A stretch of 64,000 nucleotides of DNA from Steroidobacter agaridevorans (lineage in GTDB: Bacteria > Pseudomonadota > Gammaproteobacteria > Steroidobacterales > Steroidobacteraceae), in the NCBI RefSeq assembly GCF_009932555.1, contig NZ_BLJO01000006.1, forward strand, positions 467,648-531,647, in the 5' to 3' direction. The position numbers were made by a program, and so were the translations under genes. Below are positions 1 through 8,627 of this stretch, piece after piece. The notes under the pieces were generated by a model. It was not told where the DNA came from. It was given only the letters and a program-made list of their open reading frames with translations, and did no database searches. Numbering within the stretch: the first letter of the stretch is position 1; every line of letters starts with the position of its first letter.

Positions 1-17
1 TGAGTGATGTTCTCCAT
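1..17 (-). CDS. atpE: ATP synthase F0 subunit c, first codons only
   Basis: Only the beginning of a gene that runs off the left edge on the minus strand. From position 17 downward the codons read ATG GAG AAC ATC ACT, giving MENIT, and a GGAG ribosome binding site lies about 6 bases before the ATG. Subunit c normally follows atpB in this operon and often begins Met-Glu-Asn. The identification rests on operon order, the ribosome site and five residues, so it is an inference. Confidence 0.55.
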
Positions 18-73
18 TTGAATCTCCGGTGCGTGCAGAAAAACTAGTTAGTAATCAAACGATCGAAACGAAA

Positions 74-937
<864 letters not shown>

Positions 938-1306
938 CTATTTGAAGATTCCCATTGCGACCCAGAACCCGGACTGCGCGGCCAATAAGCCGATCAGCAG
1001 GGGCAGCGGTTCCATACCGCCGCGAGTCAAAGCCAGCGCAAATGCGCCGATCACCCAAATCCACTTCAACAATTCGCCTGCGTAGAACCCGCGCGCCGCG
1101 CTGGCCGCCGGCCAGTCTGTGGCGAACAACCGCCATGCGAACACGAGAGTCCCCAACGCGATGATCAAACCACCCGCGACTGCCGAGCGGGCCGCGTTCC
1201 AGCCGCTCGACATCAAGAACACGAGTGCTGCCAGACCCGTGCATGCCAGCTGTATGGCGGCGAATTTCAACGCCAGGAGCTTGCCGCGGCGCGCAGTGAC
1301 GTTCAC
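938..1306 (-). CDS. atpI: ATP synthase protein I (AtpI)
   Basis: A 122-residue, very hydrophobic protein with about four predicted membrane helices, directly upstream of atpB with 21 bases between them. AtpI proteins are non-structural and help c-ring assembly or ion supply; they are poorly conserved, so position in the operon is the main evidence. The start is GTG (NVTARRG follows), with no clear ribosome site but a 40-base leader after the promoter at 1353-1381. The basic N-terminus suits an inside orientation. Confidence 0.85.
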   Translation of the reverse strand: MNVTARRGKLLALKFAAIQLACTGLAALVFLMSSGWNAARSAVAGGLIIALGTLVFAWRLFATDWPAASAARGFYAGELLKWIWVIGAFALALTRGGMEPLPLLIGLLAAQSGFWVAMGIFK

Positions 1307-1352
1307 GTGTTTGGCACGTATTGGATTACCGCCCGGCCTGAAACGGCGGCGA

Positions 1353-1381
1353 ATTATACGCAGCGTTTTGCAGTGCTACAA
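1353..1381 (-). promoter_or_regulatory. Sigma70 promoter of the atp operon
   Basis: On the minus strand a perfect TATAAT (-10, at 1353-1358) is separated by exactly 17 bases from TTGTAG (-35, at 1376-1381). Transcription would start near 1346, about 40 bases before the GTG of atpI. The match of -10, spacing and location is good; the -35 matches only TTG of the consensus. The rest of the 207-base gap between atpI and the DUF5916 gene is AT-richer than the surroundings and shows no gene. Confidence 0.65.
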
Positions 1382-1513
1382 GGAAGATGAAGCGTGTCTT
1401 ATCGTGAATTATGACTATAGGTCTGCGTTGACACCGTGCGGGTGGTGCATTTTGTCTCAGGGTCTTGACAGCAGCAGCCACCTACACCACTCGGCGCGTC
1501 ACCCACGCCAGAA

Positions 1514-3850
1514 TTACAACTTGTAGCGGAGCTTGATCAGGAACTGATCGGCGTCCCGCACATCGGTCATGTCACGGAACAACTGGCTCACGCCGCGCTC
1601 GTCTTCGTCGATGAAATTGTAACCGCCGCGGGCGTAGACCAGAAACAGTTCCGACATCGGCCCGATCTCGTACCGGTAACGGATCTGCAGACCGAGATTG
1701 TTGACGGTGAAGGGCGCGACCGGGTCGCTGCTGGGTAACAGGTTGCCCGCGGCATCGGTGCGATAGGCGCTGCGCAGATCGGCGTCGATGCCGATCCACT
1801 GCCATTTGACGCGCAACTCATGGCGCGGCGCGGGAATCCAGTCCAGGCGGAAGTCGTAGTCGAAGCGCTTGGCGCGGTACGAGCCAAACAGATTGCTGTC
1901 CTCCCAGACCAGCCAGTCGGCGGAATATTGCGGCAATAAATCCACCCGCAGCGTCAGTTTCTCGGTCGGGTACCAGGCGGCCAGGAATTGCAGCCAGCCC
2001 GAATAGTCCTCGACCCCCTGTTGGAACAGATAGCCGCCCAATGTGAATTGCCAGTCGCCATAGCGCGGCGTGGTGATGTCCATGTATGCGGACACGCGCT
2101 CGTCCAGGCGCACCGGGCCGTTGCCGCGTGAGATCAGATCGTCCACGCCGCTGGTCACATAGCGCACTTCCTGGAAAGCTTTCCACGCACTCGCGTAACT
2201 CACATCGCGCGACAACAGGAACCGCGATTGCAACCGTTGCCCGTCGGTGTTCTCACGATAAAACGTGTAGAGCCGCTGCGTTTCGCCGCTCACGCGCCCG
2301 CCGTCGCTGGCGACGCGAAGATTGGTTTCCCACTCGACCTGCTTCAGCGCGTTGCGCTCCATGTAACCGAGATCGTTCAGGTCGAACGAGTCGTCGATGT
2401 ACAGCAGCTTCATCGTGTGCGTGAGCGGCGAGCTGCGGTTGAAGTCGGCCTGCAGCCAGCTCTCGTAACCATGAGTGTTCTCTTCGAAACGCGCGGGCTC
2501 GGTGCCACGCGCCAGCGCCAGGTCCATGAGATTCATGCCGCTGGTGCCGATATCGGAGCGGATCACCTGGCCGCTGATGCGCCAGTCCTCGCTCGGCGTG
2601 AGCTCGTAATCGACAGCGTTCACGAGCGCGTCGCGATCGAGAAACGGCCGGTCCGCCCAGGTGCCGAGATAACCGATGCGCGCATGATCCATCGGCAGCG
2701 CCAGGCGGGTGGCCGCAAACAAGCGGCCAGCACCGTTGCGATAGTCGTGTTCCTGCGCGACGAAGCCGCCGTACACCAGCTGCCCCGCGGTGCCGGTGAG
2801 CTTGAGCGCTGCATCGATGTCGGATGAGGCGGCACTGCCGTCGTCGGCCGCCGCACCGATGCGTCTCGTATAAACGAGTTGTCCGTTGGTCGGCGTGCGC
2901 AGATCGAAAATGCCCTGGTTCTCGGTGAAAAAAGGCCGCTTGTCGGTGAACACCACCTCGATGGCCGAGAAATCCACCACCAGCTCGTCGCTTTCCACCT
3001 GGCCGAAGTCGGGATTGAGCGTCGCCGACAGCCACAGATTTGGCGACGCTTTCCAATTGATGTCGGCGCCGGCCTTGAAGCGCGTGTGGTCATCGACGAA
3101 ATCGGAGATCAGCGTGCCGTACGGCACGACATCCAGGCTCGCGACCGACGCGTGCTGTGAGATTTCGATGCGCTGGAAATCGGAAAGAAATACCGCCGCT
3201 TCGCTGGTGATGCCGGGACACGCATAGCGCTCGCCGCGCTCGAACAGATAGCGCGTGCCGTACACGCCGATGGTGCGCGTATCGGCGCCCGAGCCCCGCA
3301 TGCTGATGCTGGACCAGGGAATGAATATTTCCACGAACCACTGCTGCCCGGTTTCGTGGACGGCGTGCTGCCAGGCGCCGTCCCAGTCGCGGTCGAATTT
3401 GTTCTGGTTGGTGATCAAGCCGTCGCGAATGCCGCCGCCCAGGCCGACCGTGAATTCGTAGCCGATCTGCGCGTTGGCGTCGAAGTCCACCATCAGGGAG
3501 ACGGTGTCGCCGATCAGCCGCTCCGAATCGCGCGGCGTGCGCGGCTTGATGCGTCGTTCGCTGGGCGGCTGATCGATGACGAACGCCGCGGCCAGGCCGC
3601 CTTCGGTGGAGAGAATGTGCAGCTCGTTGCCGTAACGGGGCTGATCGCGTGCGAACGGCAATGTGCGCTGCCAGTCCTTGCAAACGGTCGCGCCCTGCCA
3701 TTCCGGCTCGTCGATGCGGCCGTCGATAACCAATTCGGCGTGCGCAGTCGTACAACAAATCGTAACGAATGCCAGCAGCAGCAACGCACACAGAATTGTA
3801 GCGAGCGGAGTGCGCGGCGCCGCGCCGTTCAGCACTGGCGCCGTTCGCAT
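1514..3850 (-). CDS. DUF5916 outer-membrane protein with CBM9-like N-terminal domain
   Basis: A 778-residue protein with a signal peptide (hydrophobic core about residues 18-37, cleavage near AHA). Residues about 40-210 resemble family-9 carbohydrate-binding modules (VIDGRIDEPEW at the start is typical); the rest, with alternating aromatic strands and a terminal FLIKLRYKL, looks like an outer-membrane beta-barrel of the DUF5916 type. Substrate and role are unknown; uptake or sensing of a glycan or other ligand is only a guess. A GGGAGGT ribosome site supports the ATG at 3850. It interrupts the usual parB-atpI adjacency, so it is probably an insertion in this lineage. Confidence 0.75.
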   Translation of the reverse strand: MRTAPVLNGAAPRTPLATILCALLLLAFVTICCTTAHAELVIDGRIDEPEWQGATVCKDWQRTLPFARDQPRYGNELHILSTEGGLAAAFVIDQPPSERRIKPRTPRDSERLIGDTVSLMVDFDANAQIGYEFTVGLGGGIRDGLITNQNKFDRDWDGAWQHAVHETGQQWFVEIFIPWSSISMRGSGADTRTIGVYGTRYLFERGERYACPGITSEAAVFLSDFQRIEISQHASVASLDVVPYGTLISDFVDDHTRFKAGADINWKASPNLWLSATLNPDFGQVESDELVVDFSAIEVVFTDKRPFFTENQGIFDLRTPTNGQLVYTRRIGAAADDGSAASSDIDAALKLTGTAGQLVYGGFVAQEHDYRNGAGRLFAATRLALPMDHARIGYLGTWADRPFLDRDALVNAVDYELTPSEDWRISGQVIRSDIGTSGMNLMDLALARGTEPARFEENTHGYESWLQADFNRSSPLTHTMKLLYIDDSFDLNDLGYMERNALKQVEWETNLRVASDGGRVSGETQRLYTFYRENTDGQRLQSRFLLSRDVSYASAWKAFQEVRYVTSGVDDLISRGNGPVRLDERVSAYMDITTPRYGDWQFTLGGYLFQQGVEDYSGWLQFLAAWYPTEKLTLRVDLLPQYSADWLVWEDSNLFGSYRAKRFDYDFRLDWIPAPRHELRVKWQWIGIDADLRSAYRTDAAGNLLPSSDPVAPFTVNNLGLQIRYRYEIGPMSELFLVYARGGYNFIDEDERGVSQLFRDMTDVRDADQFLIKLRYKL

Positions 3851-3949
3851 ATTGAACGGACCTCCCGCGAACAGACTTCCCTGAAACGCCGAATCATGAA
3901 CCTTACCTGGTATTGCTGATGGCGAGGCGTGGCCGTTGGCGACGCCGTT

Positions 3950-4894
3950 CTAACGAATATGCTCGAGAATGCCGTCGAGCTCTTCCAGCGTATGGTAGCT
4001 GATCACCAGCTTGCCCTTGCCGGATGAGGCGTGCTGGACCTGCACTTTCGCTCCCAGCTTCTCGCTCAGGTCCGCCTCGAGCTTGCGAATGTTCGGATCG
4101 GCGCGGGTCGCGGCATCGTGCGAGCCCGCCGATGGCTGCGACTGCAGCCGCTTCACCAATGCTTCGGTCTCACGGACCGACAGCTTCTGCTGCGCGACCT
4201 GCGAGGCCACTTCGGCCTGCTGACGTTTGTTCTCGAGGGTGAGCAACGCACGCGCGTGGCCCATGTCGAGCTCGCGATGCTCGACCAGCCTGCTGGCGTC
4301 TTCGCCCAACTCGAGCAAGCGCAACAGATTGCTCACCGCGGAACGCGAGCGGCCGACGGCTTCCGCCGCCGTGGCGTGCGTCATTTCGAATTCAGTAATC
4401 AGCCGTTGAAGGGCGCGCGCTTCTTCCAGCGGGTTCAGGTTTTCACGCTGGATGTTTTCGATGAGCGCCATCGCGATGGCGGCTTCATCGGGCACGCGGC
4501 GGATGACCGCCGGGATCTCATGCAAACCGGCCAGCTGAGCCGCGCGCCAGCGGCGCTCGCCGGCGATGATTTCGTAACGCTGCTCGGCCTGATTCTCCGC
4601 CGGATTGTTCGCGTACGAGCCATCGGCATTGATCGGGCGCACGACGATGGGCTGCACCACGCCCTGCGCTTTGATCGAGTCGGCCAGCTCCTGCAATGTT
4701 TCCTGACGCAGATCGATGCGCGGCTGGTACTTGCCACGCTGTAACAAATCCACCGGCAGCTTGCGCAACTCTTCGTCGACCGGCCGTAGCGCCGTCACCA
4801 CGGCAGCAGCGGCAGGAGAAGCGGCCGCGGCAGGCTGCCCGAGCAGGGCGCCCAGCCCACGGCTGAGACGGGGTTGTTTATTCGCCATTGTCAT
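3950..4894 (-). CDS. parB: Chromosome partitioning protein ParB
   Basis: Binds parS sites near the origin and spreads to form the partition complex that ParA moves. The 314-residue product has the short basic N-terminal segment SRGLGALLGQ, the ParB/sulfiredoxin-like CTP-binding domain with GERRWRAAQLAG near residue 110, a helix-turn-helix region around 165-200 and a C-terminal dimerisation domain ending LDGILEHIR. A second ATG at 4888 gives the more usual N-terminus MANKQPR; neither start has a strong ribosome site. It follows parA by 9 bases on the same strand. I did not see a consensus parS site in the window. Confidence 0.96.
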   Translation of the reverse strand: MTMANKQPRLSRGLGALLGQPAAAASPAAAAVVTALRPVDEELRKLPVDLLQRGKYQPRIDLRQETLQELADSIKAQGVVQPIVVRPINADGSYANNPAENQAEQRYEIIAGERRWRAAQLAGLHEIPAVIRRVPDEAAIAMALIENIQRENLNPLEEARALQRLITEFEMTHATAAEAVGRSRSAVSNLLRLLELGEDASRLVEHRELDMGHARALLTLENKRQQAEVASQVAQQKLSVRETEALVKRLQSQPSAGSHDAATRADPNIRKLEADLSEKLGAKVQVQHASSGKGKLVISYHTLEELDGILEHIR

Positions 4895-4903
4895 GGTTCG
4901 TCA

Positions 4904-5713
4904 CTATGACGCGACCGCGTCAGCAGCGGGCGGCGCCACGTTGAATGTTTCTTCCTCTCGACGAATCATTTCGCCGGCCAGCGCCAGATAAGCCAGCGCG
5001 CCGCGCGATTCTTTATCGTAGTGCAACGCCGGTTTGCCGAAGCTCGGCGCTTCCGCGAGCCGCACGTTGCGGGGAATGATGGAGCGGAACACTTTGTCGC
5101 CAAAATGCTCGATCAGCTGTTGCGACACTTCGTTCGCCAGATTGTTACGCGGGTCGAACATGGTGCGCAGGATGCCGCCGATCTCCAGCTTCGGATTGGG
5201 CCCGGCCTTGATCTGTTCGATCGTGTTGATCAAGGCGGTTAACCCCTCCAGCGCGTAATACTCACATTGCATCGGAATCAGCACGCCTTCGGCCGCGACC
5301 AGGGCGTTCACCGTCAGCATGTTCAGCGCCGGCGGACAGTCGATCAGCACCATGTCGAACTCCGACAGCACCGGCTGCAGCGCGTCCCGCAAGCGGGACT
5401 CGCAACCGGGCTTGCCCATCATCTCGACATCGGCCGCAACCAGATCCTGGTTGGCCGGCATCACCTTGAAATCCGCGTAGTCGACCGCGCGCAGCGCCGA
5501 GGCAGCGTCGCTGTCACCGAGCAGCACGTCAGTGGTTGACCGCTCCACGGTGCGCTTGTCGATGCCGCAACCCATGGTGGCGTTGCCCTGCGGATCGATA
5601 TCGATCAGCAGCACGCGTCGCTTGGTCGCCGCCAGCGATGCGGCCAGATTGACGCTCGTCGTGGTCTTGCCGACGCCGCCTTTCTGGTTGGTGATGGCGA
5701 GAATGCGATGCAT
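4904..5713 (-). CDS. parA: Chromosome partitioning ATPase ParA (Soj)
   Basis: Cytosolic ATPase that dimerises on DNA and drives segregation of ParB-parS complexes. The 269 residues hold the deviant Walker A box KGGVGKTT at about 11-18, the switch motif DIDPQGNAT near 40 and the Walker B-type LIDCPPALN near 120. Length is normal for chromosomal Soj proteins. It sits between rsmG and parB, the classic order close to the replication origin. No clear ribosome site precedes its ATG. Confidence 0.97.
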   Translation of the reverse strand: MHRILAITNQKGGVGKTTTSVNLAASLAATKRRVLLIDIDPQGNATMGCGIDKRTVERSTTDVLLGDSDAASALRAVDYADFKVMPANQDLVAADVEMMGKPGCESRLRDALQPVLSEFDMVLIDCPPALNMLTVNALVAAEGVLIPMQCEYYALEGLTALINTIEQIKAGPNPKLEIGGILRTMFDPRNNLANEVSQQLIEHFGDKVFRSIIPRNVRLAEAPSFGKPALHYDKESRGALAYLALAGEMIRREEETFNVAPPAADAVAS

Positions 5714-5823
5714 GGAATATTGAATGGGACCAGTCCGTTAGTGAGTCACACAATCGGCACAACGCTGAATCTGCAAGTTAATCTTGAGCTGAAGGCAGTG
5801 GGCTTCGACCGCCGACCGTGGCG

Positions 5824-6462
5824 CTACAGCCGCTCGTGGCTGCGGCAGAGTTCCACAAGATGCCGCTCTTCGTCCAGAGCGGGCACGTTAAGTCGATGGA
5901 TAGCCGCGAGTTTCCAGCCGCTCGGCAACTTGCCGAGCTCGTCCTCGGGATACCGCCCCTTCATCGCCAGCAGTCGCCCGCCGCCGACACATAAATGACC
6001 GGCCCATTTGACGAATTGCTCTACCGGCCCCACCGCGCGCGACAACACGATATCGAATCGTTGCGCCGGGCGGAAATTTTCCGCGCGCGTATGCACGGTT
6101 TGCACATTGGGCAACTCCAGCAACGCTGCGGCATGTTCTATGAACTTCAGTTTCTTGGCGGTGGAATCGAGCAGCATGAACTGCCTGGAAGGATTGACGA
6201 TGGCAAGCGGCAAGCCGGGAAAACCCGCGCCCGTGCCTACGTCGAGCACTCGCTCCCCGTGCAGAAACGGCTGCACGGACAGGCTGTCCAGCAAATGCTT
6301 GGTGATCTGCGCGGGCCGCTCGCGGATCGCGGTCAGATTCATGCGCTGATTCCAGTCGTCCAGCTCGTCGAGCAGACGGATCAGCTGTTGGGCCTGGCGG
6401 TCGGTCAGCTCGATACCCAGCTGAGCCGCACCGGCAATGAGAGTGGGATCGCTCACGAACAA
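5824..6462 (-). CDS. rsmG: 16S rRNA (guanine-527-N7)-methyltransferase RsmG (GidB)
   Basis: Uses S-adenosylmethionine to methylate G527 of 16S rRNA; loss of it gives low-level streptomycin resistance in many bacteria. The 212-residue protein has the SAM-binding loop DVGTGAGFPGLPLAI near residues 73-87 and the SRAVGP segment further on. The start is most likely the TTG at 6462, which has AGG seven bases upstream; a GTG at 6456 is the alternative. The gene lies three bases downstream of the reductase gene and just before parA. Confidence 0.95.
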   Translation of the reverse strand: MFVSDPTLIAGAAQLGIELTDRQAQQLIRLLDELDDWNQRMNLTAIRERPAQITKHLLDSLSVQPFLHGERVLDVGTGAGFPGLPLAIVNPSRQFMLLDSTAKKLKFIEHAAALLELPNVQTVHTRAENFRPAQRFDIVLSRAVGPVEQFVKWAGHLCVGGGRLLAMKGRYPEDELGKLPSGWKLAAIHRLNVPALDEERHLVELCRSHERL

Positions 6463-6465
6463 CGC

Positions 6466-7458
6466 TCAACCTGCGATGCGCACGACCGTACGGCCGGTGA
6501 CACCCGCTTGCAAATAACCATCGAACGCGCCGGGCAGCTGCTCGAACGCAATCGTGCGCGTCACGATGCTGTCGAGATGGCGCGGCTTGAGATCGGTCGC
6601 GAGCCGCTGCCACACCTGCAGGCGCAGCGGTCGCGGCGTGTATACAGAGTTGATGCCGAGCAAGCTCACGCCGCGCAGAATGAACGGCATCACCGTGGTC
6701 TTCAGCTCGGGACTGGCCGCCAGGCCGATGCTGGCGATGTTGCCCCAGAACTTGACCGTGCGCGTCAGCCAGGTGAGCAACTCGCCGCCGACATTGTCGA
6801 TGGCTCCGGCGAACTGCGCCTCTTCCAACGGCCGTGAGCCGGTGTTGATCCGATCTCGGAGCAACACGCGCGCGGCGCCGAGACGCTGCAAATAATCGAC
6901 GGAAGACTGTTTGCCTGTGACGGCAACGACGCTGTAGCCACGCGCGGCCAACATATCGACGGCGATACTGCCGACACCGCCCGTCGCGCCTGTTACAACG
7001 ATCTCGCCGCCGTCCGGCTGCTGCCCGTTCTGCTCCATACGATGAACGGCGAGCGCGGCGGTATAACCCGCGGTGCCGATCGCCATGGCCTGGAATTCAT
7101 CCAGACCCGAAGGAATCGGCACGACTGAATCGCTCTTCAAGCGCGCGTACTCGGCATAGCCGCCATCGCGCGTTTCGGACAGCTCGCTGCCCGTCACCAG
7201 CACTTTCTGCCCTGGCTGAAACTGCGGATCGCTGGACGACACGACTTCGCCCGCGAGATCGATGCCGCCCACCAGCGGATAACGCCGCAGGATCTTGCCC
7301 GCGCCGGTCGCGGCGAGCGCGTCCTTATAGTTGATGGTGGAGTAGCGGACTTTGACGACGACCTCGCCCTCGGCGAGATCGTTCAGGCCAATCGTCTCCA
7401 TGCGGGAGACGATCTTGCCGCCTTCCTGGTGGATGCGAAACGCGCGAAAGCTCTGCAT
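6466..7458 (-). CDS. YhdH/AcuI-family NADPH-dependent reductase
   Basis: A 330-residue zinc-free medium-chain dehydrogenase/reductase. The region TGATGGVGSIAVDML near residue 157 is the nucleotide-binding loop, and YSTINYKDALAATG plus the PLVGGIDLAGEV block are typical of the YhdH/YhfP group. The best known members reduce acryloyl-CoA to propanoyl-CoA; others are called quinone oxidoreductases, so the substrate here is not certain. It precedes rsmG by only three bases and may be co-transcribed with it. Confidence 0.88.
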   Translation of the reverse strand: MQSFRAFRIHQEGGKIVSRMETIGLNDLAEGEVVVKVRYSTINYKDALAATGAGKILRRYPLVGGIDLAGEVVSSSDPQFQPGQKVLVTGSELSETRDGGYAEYARLKSDSVVPIPSGLDEFQAMAIGTAGYTAALAVHRMEQNGQQPDGGEIVVTGATGGVGSIAVDMLAARGYSVVAVTGKQSSVDYLQRLGAARVLLRDRINTGSRPLEEAQFAGAIDNVGGELLTWLTRTVKFWGNIASIGLAASPELKTTVMPFILRGVSLLGINSVYTPRPLRLQVWQRLATDLKPRHLDSIVTRTIAFEQLPGAFDGYLQAGVTGRTVVRIAG

Positions 7459-7510
7459 GAAAGGTCGCTCCCGCGCGCGTCAATGAACAATCAGGTAAGC
7501 GAGTGCGCGC

Positions 7511-8146
7511 TTACTCGGTTTCGCACTTGCCGTGATCGCGAACCTGATCGGTGGTGCACACGGCCTGCTGCTTGGAGAAGAACTCGGCGAGCGCTTCGAA
7601 ATCCTTCTCGTCCACGCCGCTGATGATGCCGGCCATGATCGGGTTCTTGCGCTTGCCGCTCTTGTAGTCCTTGAGCGCGTGCACGAGGTAGTCCGCCGGC
7701 TGGCCGGCCAGCTTCGGGTAGTCCGGAGCCACGGTCTTGGCGCCATCGGCGCCGTGGCAGGCGACGCAGGTCTGAGTGGCCGGCGGCGGGGTGCCGACGA
7801 CTTCCTTGTTCGGGATGCCGCCGCCCGCGCTCAGGAACGCGGCGATGTCGGCCTTCTCTTCGTCGGTCAGCGTCGCGGCCTGCGCATGCATGGTCGGATG
7901 CGGACGCTCGCCCTTGGCGTAGGCGTTCAGCGCACTGACCAGATAAGCCTCGTTCTGGCCGCCCAGTTTCGGCACGCGGTAGTTCGGGTAAGCATTCTTA
8001 TAGTCGGGAACGCCATGGCAGCCGTGGCAGGTGTAAGCCAGGACCTTGCCTTTGGCGGCATCGCCGGCGCTGGCGGTCGACGACAGGGAAACCGCAGCCA
8101 GCAAGCCCAGCCCGATGACCGATACCGGGCTCAATCGAAACGTCAT
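7511..8146 (-). CDS. Periplasmic diheme cytochrome c4-type protein
   Basis: Signal peptide of about 27 residues (cut near ASA), then two cytochrome c domains. The heme motifs are CHGCH at residues 40-44 and CVACH at 127-131, each followed by a PKLxGQ...YLV block and a methionine that can be the sixth ligand. Cytochromes c4 pass electrons from the bc1 complex to terminal oxidases. The 211-residue length is normal. Its domain pattern is repeated in the C-terminal part of the second oxidase subunit II at 25398-26750, which makes this a plausible donor to the first oxidase. Confidence 0.9.
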   Translation of the reverse strand: MTFRLSPVSVIGLGLLAAVSLSSTASAGDAAKGKVLAYTCHGCHGVPDYKNAYPNYRVPKLGGQNEAYLVSALNAYAKGERPHPTMHAQAATLTDEEKADIAAFLSAGGGIPNKEVVGTPPPATQTCVACHGADGAKTVAPDYPKLAGQPADYLVHALKDYKSGKRKNPIMAGIISGVDEKDFEALAEFFSKQQAVCTTDQVRDHGKCETE

Positions 8147-8258
8147 AACCCACTCTCTCCGCTTCTTACCGGCGTACTGTTGCCAGAAAACCTTAGGGAC
8201 CCCGGCCGGCGGGGCGCGGTATGGTACCTGAAGTCACTGTTCCGGGCACTGCCTCGGG

Positions 8259-8264
8259 TATACT
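8259..8264 (+). promoter_or_regulatory. Probable -10 element for rpoZ
   Basis: TATACT lies 43 bases before the rpoZ ATG in the gap between the divergent cytochrome c4 and rpoZ genes. No good -35 hexamer is seen at 16-18 bases upstream, so only the -10 is called. A GAGG ribosome site precedes rpoZ. Confidence 0.4.
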
Positions 8265-8306
8265 CCCAGGCCATTCCCCCCGTTTTGGTTCTGTCCGAGG
8301 TTTTCC

Positions 8307-8597
8307 ATGGCCCGTATTACCGTCGAAGACTCCCTCCACAACATCCCGAACCTGTTCCAGCTGGTGCTGGTCGCCGCCAAGCGCGCCCGCAAGCTGGCCA
8401 ACGGCGCCGAGGCGACCGTGGAGTGGGAAAACGACAAGCCCACCGTGGTCGCGCTGCGCGAAATCGCCGCCGGTCACATCGGCCCCGAGATCCTCGAGGA
8501 AGCCGAGCGCGCTCCGCAGCCCGAGCTCATGCCTGAACCGGACATGGCAGGCATGTCGGGCGAGCTGCGCGCGCCTCATCTCGGCCTCGGAGATTGA
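8307..8597 (+). CDS. rpoZ: RNA polymerase omega subunit
   Basis: Small subunit that helps assemble RNA polymerase by chaperoning beta-prime and takes part in the ppGpp response. The 96-residue product begins [10 protein letters not shown] and has the conserved [12 protein letters not shown] helix near residues 19-30. The C-terminal tail is proline- and glutamate-rich. It is followed 30 bases later by spoT, the standard gammaproteobacterial arrangement, although gmk, which often precedes rpoZ, is absent here. Confidence 0.96.
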   Translation: MARITVEDSLHNIPNLFQLVLVAAKRARKLANGAEATVEWENDKPTVVALREIAAGHIGPEILEEAERAPQPELMPEPDMAGMSGELRAPHLGLGD

Positions 8598-8627
8598 GTC
8601 GCGCCTTAAAGTCCCCAGCCTCAGCTT

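Noticed and set aside
1426-1460. TTGACA boxes on the plus strand near 1427 and 1463
   Set aside because: No matching -10 and no plus-strand gene follows; the next gene is on the minus strand.
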